A DNA stretch of 18,431 nucleotides, taken from positions 1-18,431 of the forward strand of contig CAVCTM010000034.1 of NCBI GenBank assembly GCA_963605115.1, given 5' to 3'. The notes beneath the pieces were generated by a model. That model saw only the letters and a program-made list of their open reading frames with translations. It was not told the DNA's origin and did no database searches. Source of the stretch: SVKR01 sp963605115. GTDB lineage: Bacteria; Bacillota; Clostridia; Oscillospirales; Oscillospiraceae. A program made the position numbers and the translations under genes. The number at the start of each line of letters is the position of its first letter. Positions within the stretch are counted from its first letter, which is position 1. Positions 7,898 to 15,245 of this stretch are shown here, piece after piece.

Positions 7898-10013
7898 ATT
7901 TGCTCAGAAAGCGCATCAGGATCGCGGCGAGTTGGGCTCTTGCTGCGGTGACCTGCGGGGAGAGGACGCCGCCGCCGATGCCGGTCACGAGGCCCTCGGC
8001 GCTCGCCCATGCGAGGGCGGGGACGGCGTAAGCGGAGATCTCGCCGCTGTCGGTGAAGGCGGAGAGGTCCGCCGCGGCGGAGGTATCGAGCCCCTTCCAA
8101 GCCGCGTAGCGGAAGAGGATGGCGGCGAGCTGCTCGCGGGTGAGAACATCGTCCGCGCCGAAGGCGGCGGCGCTGTAGCCGCTCACGATGCCGTTTTCCG
8201 CCGCCCACGCGATGGCGCTCTCATAATAGCTGCCCGCCGCGACGTCCGCGAAGGGGCACTCCCCCGCCGCGGGCTCCCCCTCCAGCCGCCAGAGGATCGC
8301 GGCGAGCTGACCGCGGGTCGCGGCGGCGTAAGGTGAAAACGCGCCGGCGCCGGTGCCGGTCATCAGCCCCTGCCCGCTGACGTACTGCACAGCGGAATAA
8401 AACCAGTCGCTCTCGGAAACGTCCGTAAAAGAGCCGGGGGCGGCGGGCTGCTGCCCGCCGCCGGGATTTGCTCCGGGGTTCTGTCCGTTTCCGGGGTTTG
8501 GCCCGCCGTTTCCGGGAGCCTGCCCGCCATTGCCGGGCTGCTGACCGTTTCCGGGCTGCTGGCTTCCGTTTCCGGGCTGTCCGGGCTGCTGCCCGCCGCC
8601 GGAGACGCCGCCGGACTGGGCGGCAGAGGTCGCCGCAGAGGTGCTGCCGGAATAGAGACTGTAGCTGCTGCCGGCGCTGAGATCGGCGCTGGAGAAGAGC
8701 GCGTAGCTGACATTGCAGGGCGCTTCGACGCTGTAGAGCACATTGCCGCTGCCGTCGCGGACGCTGAGCGTGGCGCCGCGGGCCACGAGGCTGCCGCTCA
8801 TCCCGCCGCCGAAGCCGCCGCCCATTCCGCCGGAGGAGCCGAAGCTGACGCAGGGCTGGCTCGCCGTGAGGCTGAGCCCCATGCCGTTGCTGCCGCCCGC
8901 GGCGAGGACCGTGCCGCCCGTGATGCTGACCGCGCCGTCGGCATCCAGCGGCTGGTTATCCGCGGTGTTCGCGGAGAAGACCGCGACCGTGCCGCCGGAG
9001 ATGGTGAGCGAGCCGTTGGAGTCGAAGCCGTCGCCCGCGGTGGTGTAGGCGTAAATGCTGCCGCCGGAGATGTTCATGGAGAAGGCATAGCCCGTGAGGT
9101 CGGAGTTTGCGGCGTTCAGGCAGTCGTCGGTCGCGAGGATGGAGATATCGCCGGAGCAGATGTTCAGCGTCGCCGCCTCAAGTCCCTCATAGCAGGCGGT
9201 AATGTCGATCGTGGGACCCGCGGTGCCGTCTGCGCCGACGTTCAGAACATAGTCGCTGTGAACGGCGTCGTCCGCGGCGGAGATGGTCAGACAGCCGCTT
9301 TCGATGTTCAGGGTCTGCTCGGCGTTGATCGCGTCGTTGACGGGGGCGTCGATCACGAGCGTCAGCTCGCGGATGGTGAGGCTCGCCTCGCCCTCCTCGT
9401 CGGTCGTTGCGCCGGACTTGATGCCGTTTTTTCCGTTTGCGGTGATGGAAACCGTGCCGGTCCCGCAGAGGGTGACGGTCGAGCCGTCCTTGCACTTGAT
9501 GACGGCGTTCTCGGCGTTTTCGTTGTCGGGGTAATTGTCGTCGTTATTCTGCGCGCTGTCGGCGAGGCGGTTGACGCTGCCGCCCGCGGCATAGATCGTC
9601 ACCTCCGTGGACTTGTTGCAGGCGATGGGCGCGGTGTCGCTGCTCGTGAGGTCGAGCCCGTTCAGAACGAGCGTGACGCCCGTGGTGCCCTTTTTGACGG
9701 TGACGGAGCCGTCCGCGCAGGAGCCGGTGAGGATATAAGTCCCGGTGGACTGGATGGTGAGCGCCGTGCCTTCGAGCTTATAGCCGCCGGTCGCGGAGGC
9801 GGTGATGCCGTTGTCGCTGAAGGTGAAGGTGATGGCGTCGGCGGCGGAATAGGTGCTCGCCGCGGTCTGGACATAGCTGGAAGTCTCCACGGCGGCGGCT
9901 GTGCCTGCGCTCTTCGTGACGGTCCCGCCGCCCGCGCCGCAGGCGGTCTGGGTCAGGAGCAGCGCCGCTGCGAGCGCTGCCGCGCCGCAGGTCGTGAGAA
10001 GCTTGCGTTTCAT
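7896..10013 (-). CDS. Secreted Cthe_2159-like beta-helix carbohydrate-binding protein with three SLH domains
   Basis: A 705-residue surface protein. Residues 1-24 form a signal peptide; Cys25 follows TQTA, a poor lipobox, so lipidation is uncertain. Residues about 58-455 are a repetitive beta-helix resembling the Cthe_2159 carbohydrate-binding family, with ITFTFSDNGI, GTYILTGS, TLVLNGLDLTSSDTAPI and repeated ISGGT/ITGGT turns. Asp-rich positions (NNDDNYPDNEN, TDDCLN) may bind calcium. A low-complexity linker of QQPGN-type repeats covers 472-526. Three S-layer homology domains follow (about 529-578, 588-638, 651-703), which bind secondary cell-wall polymer. The second gene of a minus-strand pair, 22 bases after its partner, with AAAGGAGA before the start. 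Ligand is unknown; pectic polymers are known for the family founder. Confidence 0.88.
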   Translation of the reverse strand: MKRKLLTTCGAAALAAALLLTQTACGAGGGTVTKSAGTAAAVETSSYVQTAASTYSAADAITFTFSDNGITASATGGYKLEGTALTIQSTGTYILTGSCADGSVTVKKGTTGVTLVLNGLDLTSSDTAPIACNKSTEVTIYAAGGSVNRLADSAQNNDDNYPDNENAENAVIKCKDGSTVTLCGTGTVSITANGKNGIKSGATTDEEGEASLTIRELTLVIDAPVNDAINAEQTLNIESGCLTISAADDAVHSDYVLNVGADGTAGPTIDITACYEGLEAATLNICSGDISILATDDCLNAANSDLTGYAFSMNISGGSIYAYTTAGDGFDSNGSLTISGGTVAVFSANTADNQPLDADGAVSITGGTVLAAGGSNGMGLSLTASQPCVSFGSSGGMGGGFGGGMSGSLVARGATLSVRDGSGNVLYSVEAPCNVSYALFSSADLSAGSSYSLYSGSTSAATSAAQSGGVSGGGQQPGQPGNGSQQPGNGQQPGNGGQAPGNGGPNPGNGQNPGANPGGGQQPAAPGSFTDVSESDWFYSAVQYVSGQGLMTGTGAGAFSPYAAATRGQLAAILWRLEGEPAAGECPFADVAAGSYYESAIAWAAENGIVSGYSAAAFGADDVLTREQLAAILFRYAAWKGLDTSAAADLSAFTDSGEISAYAVPALAWASAEGLVTGIGGGVLSPQVTAARAQLAAILMRFLSK
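8455..8603 (-). repeat. Imperfect tandem repeats coding the Gln-Pro-Gly-Asn linker
   Basis: Short units around CCGTTTCCGGG (plus strand) recur and encode QQPGN, NGGQAPGN and NPGNG steps at residues 472-520 of the SLH protein. This extended spacer lifts the beta-helix away from the wall anchor. It is a likely site of length variation. Confidence 0.8.
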
Positions 10014-10035
10014 GGTTGTTGTCTCCTTTCAGATA

Positions 10036-11463
10036 TCATTCGGACAGGACGGTCCCGTCCGCGAGGGTGATGGTGTAGCCGTTGAAATTGATGGTGCCGT
10101 TGTTCACAAGGCTCGTGACCGTGCAGTCGCCGGTGAGGGTCCATGTGCAGCCGCTTCCGACGGTGACGTCGGCGTTGTCGCCGACCGCCGCGCCGCCGGC
10201 GGCGTTTTCGGTGATGCTGATCGTGCCGGTGAAGCTGCTGCCGTTTTGCAGCGTGAGCGTCAGGGTGGAGATGGAGTCGACGAGGATGTCGCCCTCGAGC
10301 TCCTGCGCGTCCGCGGTGAGCTCCACCTGCGCGCCGTTGCTGCCGGCGGTGCCCCAGCCGTGGCTCGCGGAGTTGCCCGTGACGCGCAGCAGATACGCCG
10401 CGGCGTCCGTGTTATGGAGCTTCACGCCGCTGAGATAGAGCACGCAGTGGGTGTTCGTGACATAGAACATGTCGCCGCTGAGCCCCGTGAGGCTGCCGCC
10501 CGTCATGGAGAAGCTCGACGTGCCGACCTCGGCGTCGCCGGACATGGACTGATAGATCATCACGTTGTGGACGTTCTCGTCCGAGCTCGCGCCCTCGGTG
10601 TCGCTCATGCTGCCGCTGACGTCGCAGTTTTCCAGCGTGATGGAGTTCTGCCCCTCGATGACGAGCGCTTCGGAGTTCGTCGCGGTGAGCGCCGCGTTCC
10701 TGACGGTGATGTCCGCCGTGGAATAGACCGCCGGGGAGTTATAGCCGTTCGTGGTGTAAGTCCCGCCGTCGACGTTCACGGTGCCGCCGCCGCGGTCGGA
10801 GCGGATGGCGGCGCTGGAGTTGCCGGAGGTCTCGACCGTCAGGTTTTCCGCGTTCGTCGTGCCGCCGCCGGTGGTCTGGATGCCGCCGGAGTTGTCCGCC
10901 GTGGTGGTGATGACGGAGTCGGAGATGTTCACGGTGGTGCCGCTGCCGTAGCTGAACACGCCATTGCCGTTCTGCGCCGAGGAGGTGACGGTCGCACCGG
11001 TGATGGTGACGGTCGCGCCGTTCGTGGCGAGCAGCGCGGCGTTCACGCCGTAAAAGTCGCCGTTTTCCGTGTTGCTCGTCGCACCTGCGGACTTATTGAC
11101 CGTGACGGCGCTGAGCGTGACCGCCGCGCCGTCGATGCGGAGGGCGTTTTCGTCGTCGCCGGTGGAGGTGTAGGTCTCGCCCGTGTAGGCACCGTCCTCG
11201 GTAATTGTGTTGGCGCTGTCGCCCTGCGTGACGGTGCTGCTGCCGCCGAAGGAGCCGCCGGGACCTCCCTGTCCACCGGGCGCCTCGCCGTCCGGCTTCT
11301 CCGGCGGAGTCTGGGCGCCGTCCGGCGCGGCGGTCTCGGTCTGGGCGGGCGTCTCGGTCTCATCGGAGCCGCTCGCGTCCGTGCTGCCGCAGGCGGCGAG
11401 GGAGAATGCCAGCGACGCGGCGCATAAGATGGAGAGGAGCTTTTTGGTGTTGTCGTTTTTCAT
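10036..11463 (-). CDS. Secreted beta-helix lipoprotein, adhesin-like
   Basis: A 475-residue exported protein. The signal peptide ends in a good lipobox LAAC with Cys25 as the lipidation site. Residues 26-75 are an acidic, Thr/Pro then Gly-rich spacer (ETPAQTETAAPDG, then GGQGGPGGSFGG). From about 80 to 470 there are regular beta-solenoid rungs such as AAVTLSAVTVNKS, GATVTITGATVTSS, TTVNISDSVITTT and STLTLTLQNGSSF, which suggest a right-handed parallel beta-helix. No catalytic motif is recognised, so it is more likely a binding or adhesive protein than an enzyme. It is the first gene of the minus-strand pair with the SLH protein. An AAGGAGG ribosome site is 11 bases before the ATG. Expression probably depends on the repeat-containing promoter region upstream. 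Confidence 0.82.
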   Translation of the reverse strand: MKNDNTKKLLSILCAASLAFSLAACGSTDASGSDETETPAQTETAAPDGAQTPPEKPDGEAPGGQGGPGGSFGGSSTVTQGDSANTITEDGAYTGETYTSTGDDENALRIDGAAVTLSAVTVNKSAGATSNTENGDFYGVNAALLATNGATVTITGATVTSSAQNGNGVFSYGSGTTVNISDSVITTTADNSGGIQTTGGGTTNAENLTVETSGNSSAAIRSDRGGGTVNVDGGTYTTNGYNSPAVYSTADITVRNAALTATNSEALVIEGQNSITLENCDVSGSMSDTEGASSDENVHNVMIYQSMSGDAEVGTSSFSMTGGSLTGLSGDMFYVTNTHCVLYLSGVKLHNTDAAAYLLRVTGNSASHGWGTAGSNGAQVELTADAQELEGDILVDSISTLTLTLQNGSSFTGTISITENAAGGAAVGDNADVTVGSGCTWTLTGDCTVTSLVNNGTINFNGYTITLADGTVLSE

Positions 11464-11515
11464 AATGAAGGATGCCTCCTTTTTTAATGATCGGAACCGT
11501 TCTTTTTTCGCTTCC

Positions 11516-11532
11516 GCCGGGTCCCTCCCGGC
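11516..11532 (-). other. Small hairpin at the predicted 5' end of the beta-helix mRNA
   Basis: GCCGGG (11516-11521) and CCCGGC (11527-11532) form a perfect 6-bp stem with a 5-base loop. It lies within about 3-20 bases of the predicted minus-strand start (near 11535), where a hairpin can protect a message from 5' decay. Confidence 0.4.
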
Positions 11533-11541
11533 TATGGCTGC

Positions 11542-11573
11542 ATCATAAGGCGCGAAGCTAAAGGCAACTTAAA
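11542..11573 (-). promoter_or_regulatory. Predicted OmpR-type box and -10 of the beta-helix operon
   Basis: Reading the minus strand: TTTAAGTT (11573-11566), then TTTAGCTT (11562-11555), an exact 11-base period, then 7 bases, then -10 TATGAT (11547-11542). No good -35 is seen at the right distance, which is usual where an OmpR/PhoB-type activator replaces it. Confidence 0.6.
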
Positions 11574-11590
11574 GAAATCAAAAAAGTTTT

Positions 11591-11622
11591 TTTAGGTTGC
11601 TTTTAGGTTCATAGATTAGGAT
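11591..11622 (+). promoter_or_regulatory. Predicted OmpR-type box and -10 of the VTC-DUF4956 operon
   Basis: TTTAGGTT (11591-11598) repeats exactly at 11602-11609, an 11-base period. After 7 bases comes a -10-like TAGGAT (11617-11622). The expected start near 11629 leaves a leader of about 20 bases containing the AAGGAGG at 11634-11640. The match to the minus-strand box is 16 of 19 bases. Confidence 0.6.
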
Positions 11623-11649
11623 GAGCGCATATCAAGGAGGTGCCGAGCT

Positions 11650-12375
11650 ATGGCAGAAAAGATCCAGTGCTGCTTCCAGCGCTATGAAAAGAAATACATC
11701 CTCAGCCGCGCGCAGCAGGCATACATTATTGAAAATATGCGCGCCCACATGGTCCCGGACGAATACGGGCAGTACACCATTTGCAGCGTCTACTACGACA
11801 CATCGGACTGGCGGCTCGTCCGCGCCTCGCTGGAAAAGCCGGTATATAAGGAAAAGCTCCGCGTGCGCAGCTACGGCGTTCCGGCGGAGGACGGGCGCGT
11901 GTTTGTGGAGCTGAAGAAAAAGTTCGACGGCGTGGTGTATAAGCGGCGCGTCACGATGGGCGCGGCGGAGGCGGCGGCGTTCCTGCGCGGCGAGACGCCG
12001 CCGAAGGACCAGATCGGGCAGGAGATCGCGTGGTTCCAGTCCTTTTACCACGCGGAGCCGCGGGTCTTCGTCGGCTACGACCGCCTCGCCTTCGCCGGGC
12101 GGGAAGACCCGGAGCTGCGCATCACCTTCGACAGCGGTCTGCGCTGCCGGGACGAGAACGCCGACCTGCGCGCCGGGGACTACGGCGCGGCGATCTTGGC
12201 GCCCGACGCGGTGCTGATGGAGATCAAGATCCCCGGCGCAGCCCCGCTCTGGCTCAGCCGTCTGCTGACGGACGCCGGCGCGTTCCCCGGCACCTTTTCC
12301 AAATATGGCACATTTTATAAGACCCACATTCTGAATCAGACTTTTGACGCAAAGGAGGCTGCCTGCTGTGCTTGA
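11650..12375 (+). CDS. VTC-domain protein, polyphosphate polymerase family
   Basis: A 241-residue cytoplasmic VTC-domain protein. The domain belongs to the triphosphate tunnel superfamily, whose yeast member Vtc4 makes polyphosphate from ATP. Tunnel residues are all visible: RYEKKY (11-16), YYDTSD (48-53), KEKLRVRSYG (67-76), VELKKK (86-91), KRR (98-100), YDRLAF (143-148), MEIKIPG (190-196, metal-type Glu191) and FSKY (216-219). There is no membrane segment, so DUF4956, encoded by the overlapping next gene, is the likely membrane partner; this pairing is common in bacteria. AAGGAGG is 9 bases before the ATG. Whether it makes polyphosphate is unproven; activity as a nucleotide or phosphate sensor is an alternative. 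Confidence 0.93.
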   Translation: MAEKIQCCFQRYEKKYILSRAQQAYIIENMRAHMVPDEYGQYTICSVYYDTSDWRLVRASLEKPVYKEKLRVRSYGVPAEDGRVFVELKKKFDGVVYKRRVTMGAAEAAAFLRGETPPKDQIGQEIAWFQSFYHAEPRVFVGYDRLAFAGREDPELRITFDSGLRCRDENADLRAGDYGAAILAPDAVLMEIKIPGAAPLWLSRLLTDAGAFPGTFSKYGTFYKTHILNQTFDAKEAACCA

Positions 12376-13033
12376 TTCGATCATTCCCGCGGAAGGGCTG
12401 ACGCTCTCCGCCTTCCTCATCTGCACCGCCGTTTCGCTCGTTCTCGGACTCGGAGCCGCGTTCGTCGGTTCCTTCCGCTCCCGCTCGACCCAGAGCTTCG
12501 CCGTCACGCTCGCGATCTTGCCCGCGGCGGTGCAGGTCGTCATCATGCTCGTCAACGGCAATCTCGGCGCGGGCGTCGCCGTGGCGGGCGCATTCGGGCT
12601 CGTGCGCTTCCGCTCCGCACCGGGCACGGCGCGGGAGATCGGCGTGCTGCTGCTCGCCATGGCGATCGGGCTCGCGACCGGCATGGGCTATATCGGACTC
12701 GCGCTGCTCGCCTTCGTGCTCATCGGCGGCGCGCTCACGGTGCTGACGGCGCTGCGCTTCGGTCAGCGCGGCGCGGACGAGCGCGTGCTGAAGATCACGA
12801 TCCCGGAAAGCCTCGACTATGACGGGCTCTTCGACGATCTCTTTGCCCGCTTCACCCGCTCCCACGAGCTCATCCGCGTCAAGACCAGCAATATGGGCAC
12901 GCTCTATGAGCTCGAATACCGCGTCGCGCTGCCCGGCGGGACCGTGCCGAAGGAGTTTCTGGACGCGCTGCGCTGCCGCAACGGGAATCTGAACATCAGC
13001 TGCGGGCGGGAGAACACGCGCGAATGTCTCTAA
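12368..13033 (+). CDS. DUF4956 family membrane protein
   Basis: A 221-residue membrane protein of unknown function. Hydrophobic helices lie near 12-34, 44-62, 67-79 and 92-127. The family signature GAFGLVRFRSAPGTAREIG (74-92) is intact, followed by a soluble C-terminal domain (about 138-221). I chose the GTG at 12368: AAGGAGG (12352-12358) is 9 bases upstream, inside the end of the VTC gene, and an 8-base overlap suggests translational coupling. An upstream in-frame start at 12344 lacks a ribosome site. DUF4956 is regularly found beside VTC-domain genes, so a shared membrane complex is likely, but no biochemical role is established that I can cite. Confidence 0.9.
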   Translation: MLDSIIPAEGLTLSAFLICTAVSLVLGLGAAFVGSFRSRSTQSFAVTLAILPAAVQVVIMLVNGNLGAGVAVAGAFGLVRFRSAPGTAREIGVLLLAMAIGLATGMGYIGLALLAFVLIGGALTVLTALRFGQRGADERVLKITIPESLDYDGLFDDLFARFTRSHELIRVKTSNMGTLYELEYRVALPGGTVPKEFLDALRCRNGNLNISCGRENTRECL

Positions 13034-13036
13034 AAA

Positions 13037-13069
13037 GAAAACCGGCGGTTGATTTTTCCGCCGGTTTTC
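13037..13069 (+). terminator. Terminator-like hairpin after the DUF4956 gene
   Basis: GAAAACCGGCGG (13037-13048) pairs with CCGCCGGTTTTC (13058-13069), a perfect 12-bp stem with a 9-base loop. The T-run is inside the stem and not after it, so it may be leaky and allow some read-through into the two-component genes. Confidence 0.7.
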
Positions 13070-13077
13070 CTTATACT
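13049..13077 (+). promoter_or_regulatory. SigA promoter of the two-component operon, nested in the terminator
   Basis: -35 TTGATT (13049-13054) lies within the terminator loop; a 17-base spacer leads to -10 TATACT (13072-13077). Predicted start is about 20-25 bases before the regulator start codon. Confidence 0.6.
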
Positions 13078-13106
13078 TTGCTTAGAAAAAACGAAGAAAC
13101 GGAGCG

Positions 13107-13796
13107 ATGATAAAAGCCATGAAGCTGCTCATAGCCGAGGACGAGCTGGACCTTGCCGAGGCGCTGACCGTCTTTTTTGAAAAAAACCACTTCACCGTGG
13201 ACGCCGTTCACAACGGCTTCGACGCCTATGAATACGCCGTTTCGGGCGACTATGACGCCATTATCTTAGACGTCATGATGCCGAAGATGAACGGCATTCA
13301 GGTGCTCGAACGCCTGCGGAGCGAGGGCGTCAAGACGCCCATTATGATGCTGACCGCCAAGGGGCAGAAGGACGACCGCATCACCGGCTTCAACGCCGGC
13401 GCGGACGACTATCTGCCGAAGCCCTTCGACCCGGACGAGCTCATCAGCCGCGTGCGCGCCATGCTGCGCCGCAGCGAGGCGTATCAGCCGAGCCTGCTGA
13501 CCTGCGGCGATCTCTCGCTCGACCCCGCGAGCGGCGAGCTGCGCTGCGGGGAGCGCGCCGTCCGCCTCAGCGGGCGGGAATATCAGGTGATGGAGCTCTT
13601 CCTCCGCGCGCCGCGGCAGGTGTTTTCCGCGGAGCGCATCATGGAAAAGGTCTGGGGCTGGGATAACGAGGCGGAGATCAACGTCGTCTGGGTCAACATC
13701 TCCAACCTGCGCAAAAAGCTGCACCAGATCGGCTCGACGCTGACGCTGCGCGCCAACCGCGGGCTCGGCTATGTGCTGGAGGAGGAGCGGGCATGA
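13107..13796 (+). CDS. OmpR/PhoB-family response regulator
   Basis: A 229-residue DNA-binding response regulator. The receiver domain (about 5-120) has the acidic pair Glu11/Asp12, phosphoacceptor Asp55 in LDVMMPKMNG, Thr83 and Lys105 in YLPKPF. The C-terminal winged helix (about 132-227) carries the OmpR-type LSGREYQVMELFLRAPRQVFSAERIMEKVWGW pattern, split here as LSGREYQVMELFL (154-166) and ERIMEKVWGWD (181-191). Start is uncertain: GGAG at 13101-13104 is only 2 bases from the ATG at 13107 and 14 from an in-frame ATG at 13119, which would give the common opening MKLLIAEDE. It overlaps the kinase by 4 bases. Proteins of this class bind 11-bp-phased direct repeats, as seen upstream of the VTC gene. 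Confidence 0.95.
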   Translation: MIKAMKLLIAEDELDLAEALTVFFEKNHFTVDAVHNGFDAYEYAVSGDYDAIILDVMMPKMNGIQVLERLRSEGVKTPIMMLTAKGQKDDRITGFNAGADDYLPKPFDPDELISRVRAMLRRSEAYQPSLLTCGDLSLDPASGELRCGERAVRLSGREYQVMELFLRAPRQVFSAERIMEKVWGWDNEAEINVVWVNISNLRKKLHQIGSTLTLRANRGLGYVLEEERA

Positions 13797-15070
13797 TCCA
13801 AAAGCTGCGCAAGCGCTTCATCCGCATCGCGATGCTCTCCGTCACGGCGGTCATGCTGCTGCTGACGCTCATCCTAAACGGCGCGAACTTCCTCTCCACC
13901 AACGCGGACTTGAACGAGATGCTAACCCGCATTGCGGAAAACCACGGCACGCTCCCCGCGCCGGGAGACGAGCCCGTCCCCGCCCCGACGGGCGAGGACG
14001 AAACGCCGCCGGAGCCGAAGGACGACGCCACGCTGCGCCCAAGCGAGCAAAGGCGCGACCCCTTCGGTCCCGAAGCGGCGTTCTCCACGCGCTTTTTCGT
14101 CCTCCGCTGCGATGCCGACGGCACGCTCTCAGGCGCGGAGCTCGACCGCATCGCCGCCGTCACGGAGGACTCCGCCGCGGACTATCTCGCCGCCGCGCTG
14201 CGCCATGGCGAGGGCTACGGCTTCACCGGGGATTACAAGTTCCTCGTCACGGCGGACGGCGAAGGCTATATGGCGGTGTTCCTCGACTGCTATCAGGAGA
14301 TGCGCTCCCTGCGCCTCGTGCTGGGCTGGTCGCTCGCGGCGGACGCGGCGTGCATTTTGCTCGTGCTGCTGCTCGTGCTGCTGCTCTCCCGCCGCGCCAT
14401 CGACCCCGTCGTGCGCAGCGCGGAGCAGCAGAAGCAGTTCATCACCGACGCGAGCCACGAGCTCAAAACGCCCATCACCGTCATCGCGACGAGCCTGCGC
14501 GTGCTCGAAATGGAGACCGGGAAGCAGAAGTGGATCGACAAGGCGCTCGGTCAGACGGAGAAGCTCACGGGACTCGTGAACTCGCTCGTGACGCTCTCGC
14601 GCATGGACGAGGAGGAGTCCCCGCTCAAAATGGAGGACTTCGCCGTCAGCGCCGCCGTGGAGGAGACGGCGGAGTCGTTCCGCGACTTTGCCGCCGAGCG
14701 CGGGCATGCGCTGACGCTCGCCATCGCGCCGGAGCTCACACTGTGCGGCGACGAATACGCCGTGCGCCAGCTCGTAAGCATCCTGCTCGACAACGCGGTG
14801 AAGTATGCCGCGCCGGGCTCGCCCATCTCCCTCTCGCTGGAGCGCAGCCGCCGCGGTGTCACGCTGCGCTGCCTAAACCGCTGCGAGGGCGCGGAGACGA
14901 TCGAGACGGACAAGCTCTTCGACCGCTTCTACCGCGCCGACCCCTCCCGCAGCTCCGGCGGCTACGGCATCGGTCTCGCCATCGCCCGCAGCATCGCCGA
15001 AGCCCACCGCGGCTCCATCCGCGCCGAGGTCCAAGGCGGCGAGATCGCGTTTATCGCGGAGCTGCGGTGA
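13793..15070 (+). CDS. Sensor histidine kinase
   Basis: A 425-residue membrane kinase, cotranslated with the regulator (ATGA overlap). Helix 1 is about 12-32 and helix 2 about 176-198. Between them lies an outside domain of about 140 residues, whose first part (51-90) is low-complexity Pro/Glu/Asp-rich. The H box is DASHELKTPITVI (phosphorylated His222), the N box LLDNAVKYA (331-339, Asn334), the F box LFDRFYRADPSR (375-386), and the G box GGYGIGLAIARS (389-400). Only about 20 residues separate helix 2 from the H box, so there is no full HAMP linker. The signal is unknown; an envelope or cation cue is plausible given the acidic outer segment and the surface-protein neighbours. Confidence 0.95.
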   Translation: MIQKLRKRFIRIAMLSVTAVMLLLTLILNGANFLSTNADLNEMLTRIAENHGTLPAPGDEPVPAPTGEDETPPEPKDDATLRPSEQRRDPFGPEAAFSTRFFVLRCDADGTLSGAELDRIAAVTEDSAADYLAAALRHGEGYGFTGDYKFLVTADGEGYMAVFLDCYQEMRSLRLVLGWSLAADAACILLVLLLVLLLSRRAIDPVVRSAEQQKQFITDASHELKTPITVIATSLRVLEMETGKQKWIDKALGQTEKLTGLVNSLVTLSRMDEEESPLKMEDFAVSAAVEETAESFRDFAAERGHALTLAIAPELTLCGDEYAVRQLVSILLDNAVKYAAPGSPISLSLERSRRGVTLRCLNRCEGAETIETDKLFDRFYRADPSRSSGGYGIGLAIARSIAEAHRGSIRAEVQGGEIAFIAELR

Positions 15071-15086
15071 AGGAAGAAAGTAAATA

Positions 15087-15114
15087 TCCCCGTCCTGTGT
15101 AAGCGGGACGGGGA
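15087..15114 (+). other. Hairpin after the kinase gene
   Basis: TCCCCGTCC (15087-15095) pairs with GGACGGGGA (15106-15114), a perfect 9-bp stem with a 10-base loop but no T-run. It is the first of two hairpins after the kinase stop. Confidence 0.6.
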
Positions 15115-15127
15115 GCTCCGCCTGTCA

Positions 15128-15164
15128 AAAAAGCCCTTTTGTCCAAAAGACAAAAGGGCTTTTT
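15128..15164 (+). terminator. Strong, near-symmetric terminator after the two-component operon
   Basis: AAAAAGCCCTTTTGTC (15128-15143) pairs with GACAAAAGGGCTTTTT (15149-15164), a 16-bp perfect stem with loop CAAAA. A-runs and T-runs on both sides let it work in both directions, so it also stops transcripts arriving from the AT-rich segment on the right. The GC-rich chromosome ends at about this point. Confidence 0.9.
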
Positions 15165-15245
15165 CGTGTCAAGCGGGTACGAAAAAGATGGATTTGTGTT
15201 TTTGATAGATGGATTCGAACCCCTGAACACCCACTGTATATTTGG

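Noticed and set aside
6829..8208. A 459-codon minus-strand frame over the end of dctQ, the URO-D gene and the SLH gene
   Set aside because: It spans a strong terminator and overlaps recognised proteins on both strands; no motif is present.
8455..8603. Possible CRISPR array in the short GC-rich repeats
   Set aside because: Units are short, uneven, in frame and code for a Gly/Pro/Gln/Asn linker; there are no unique spacers of constant length and no cas genes.
9258..11427. Long plus-strand frames opposite the two beta-helix genes
   Set aside because: They are Gly/Val/Arg/Ala-rich mirror frames of the repetitive minus-strand genes, which have signal peptides, ribosome sites and domains.
15207..15230. 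A tRNA-like T-arm, GGTTCGAATCC on the minus strand
   Set aside because: The T-loop letters match, but the flanking bases do not pair as a 5-bp T-stem and no acceptor, anticodon or D arm can be folded.
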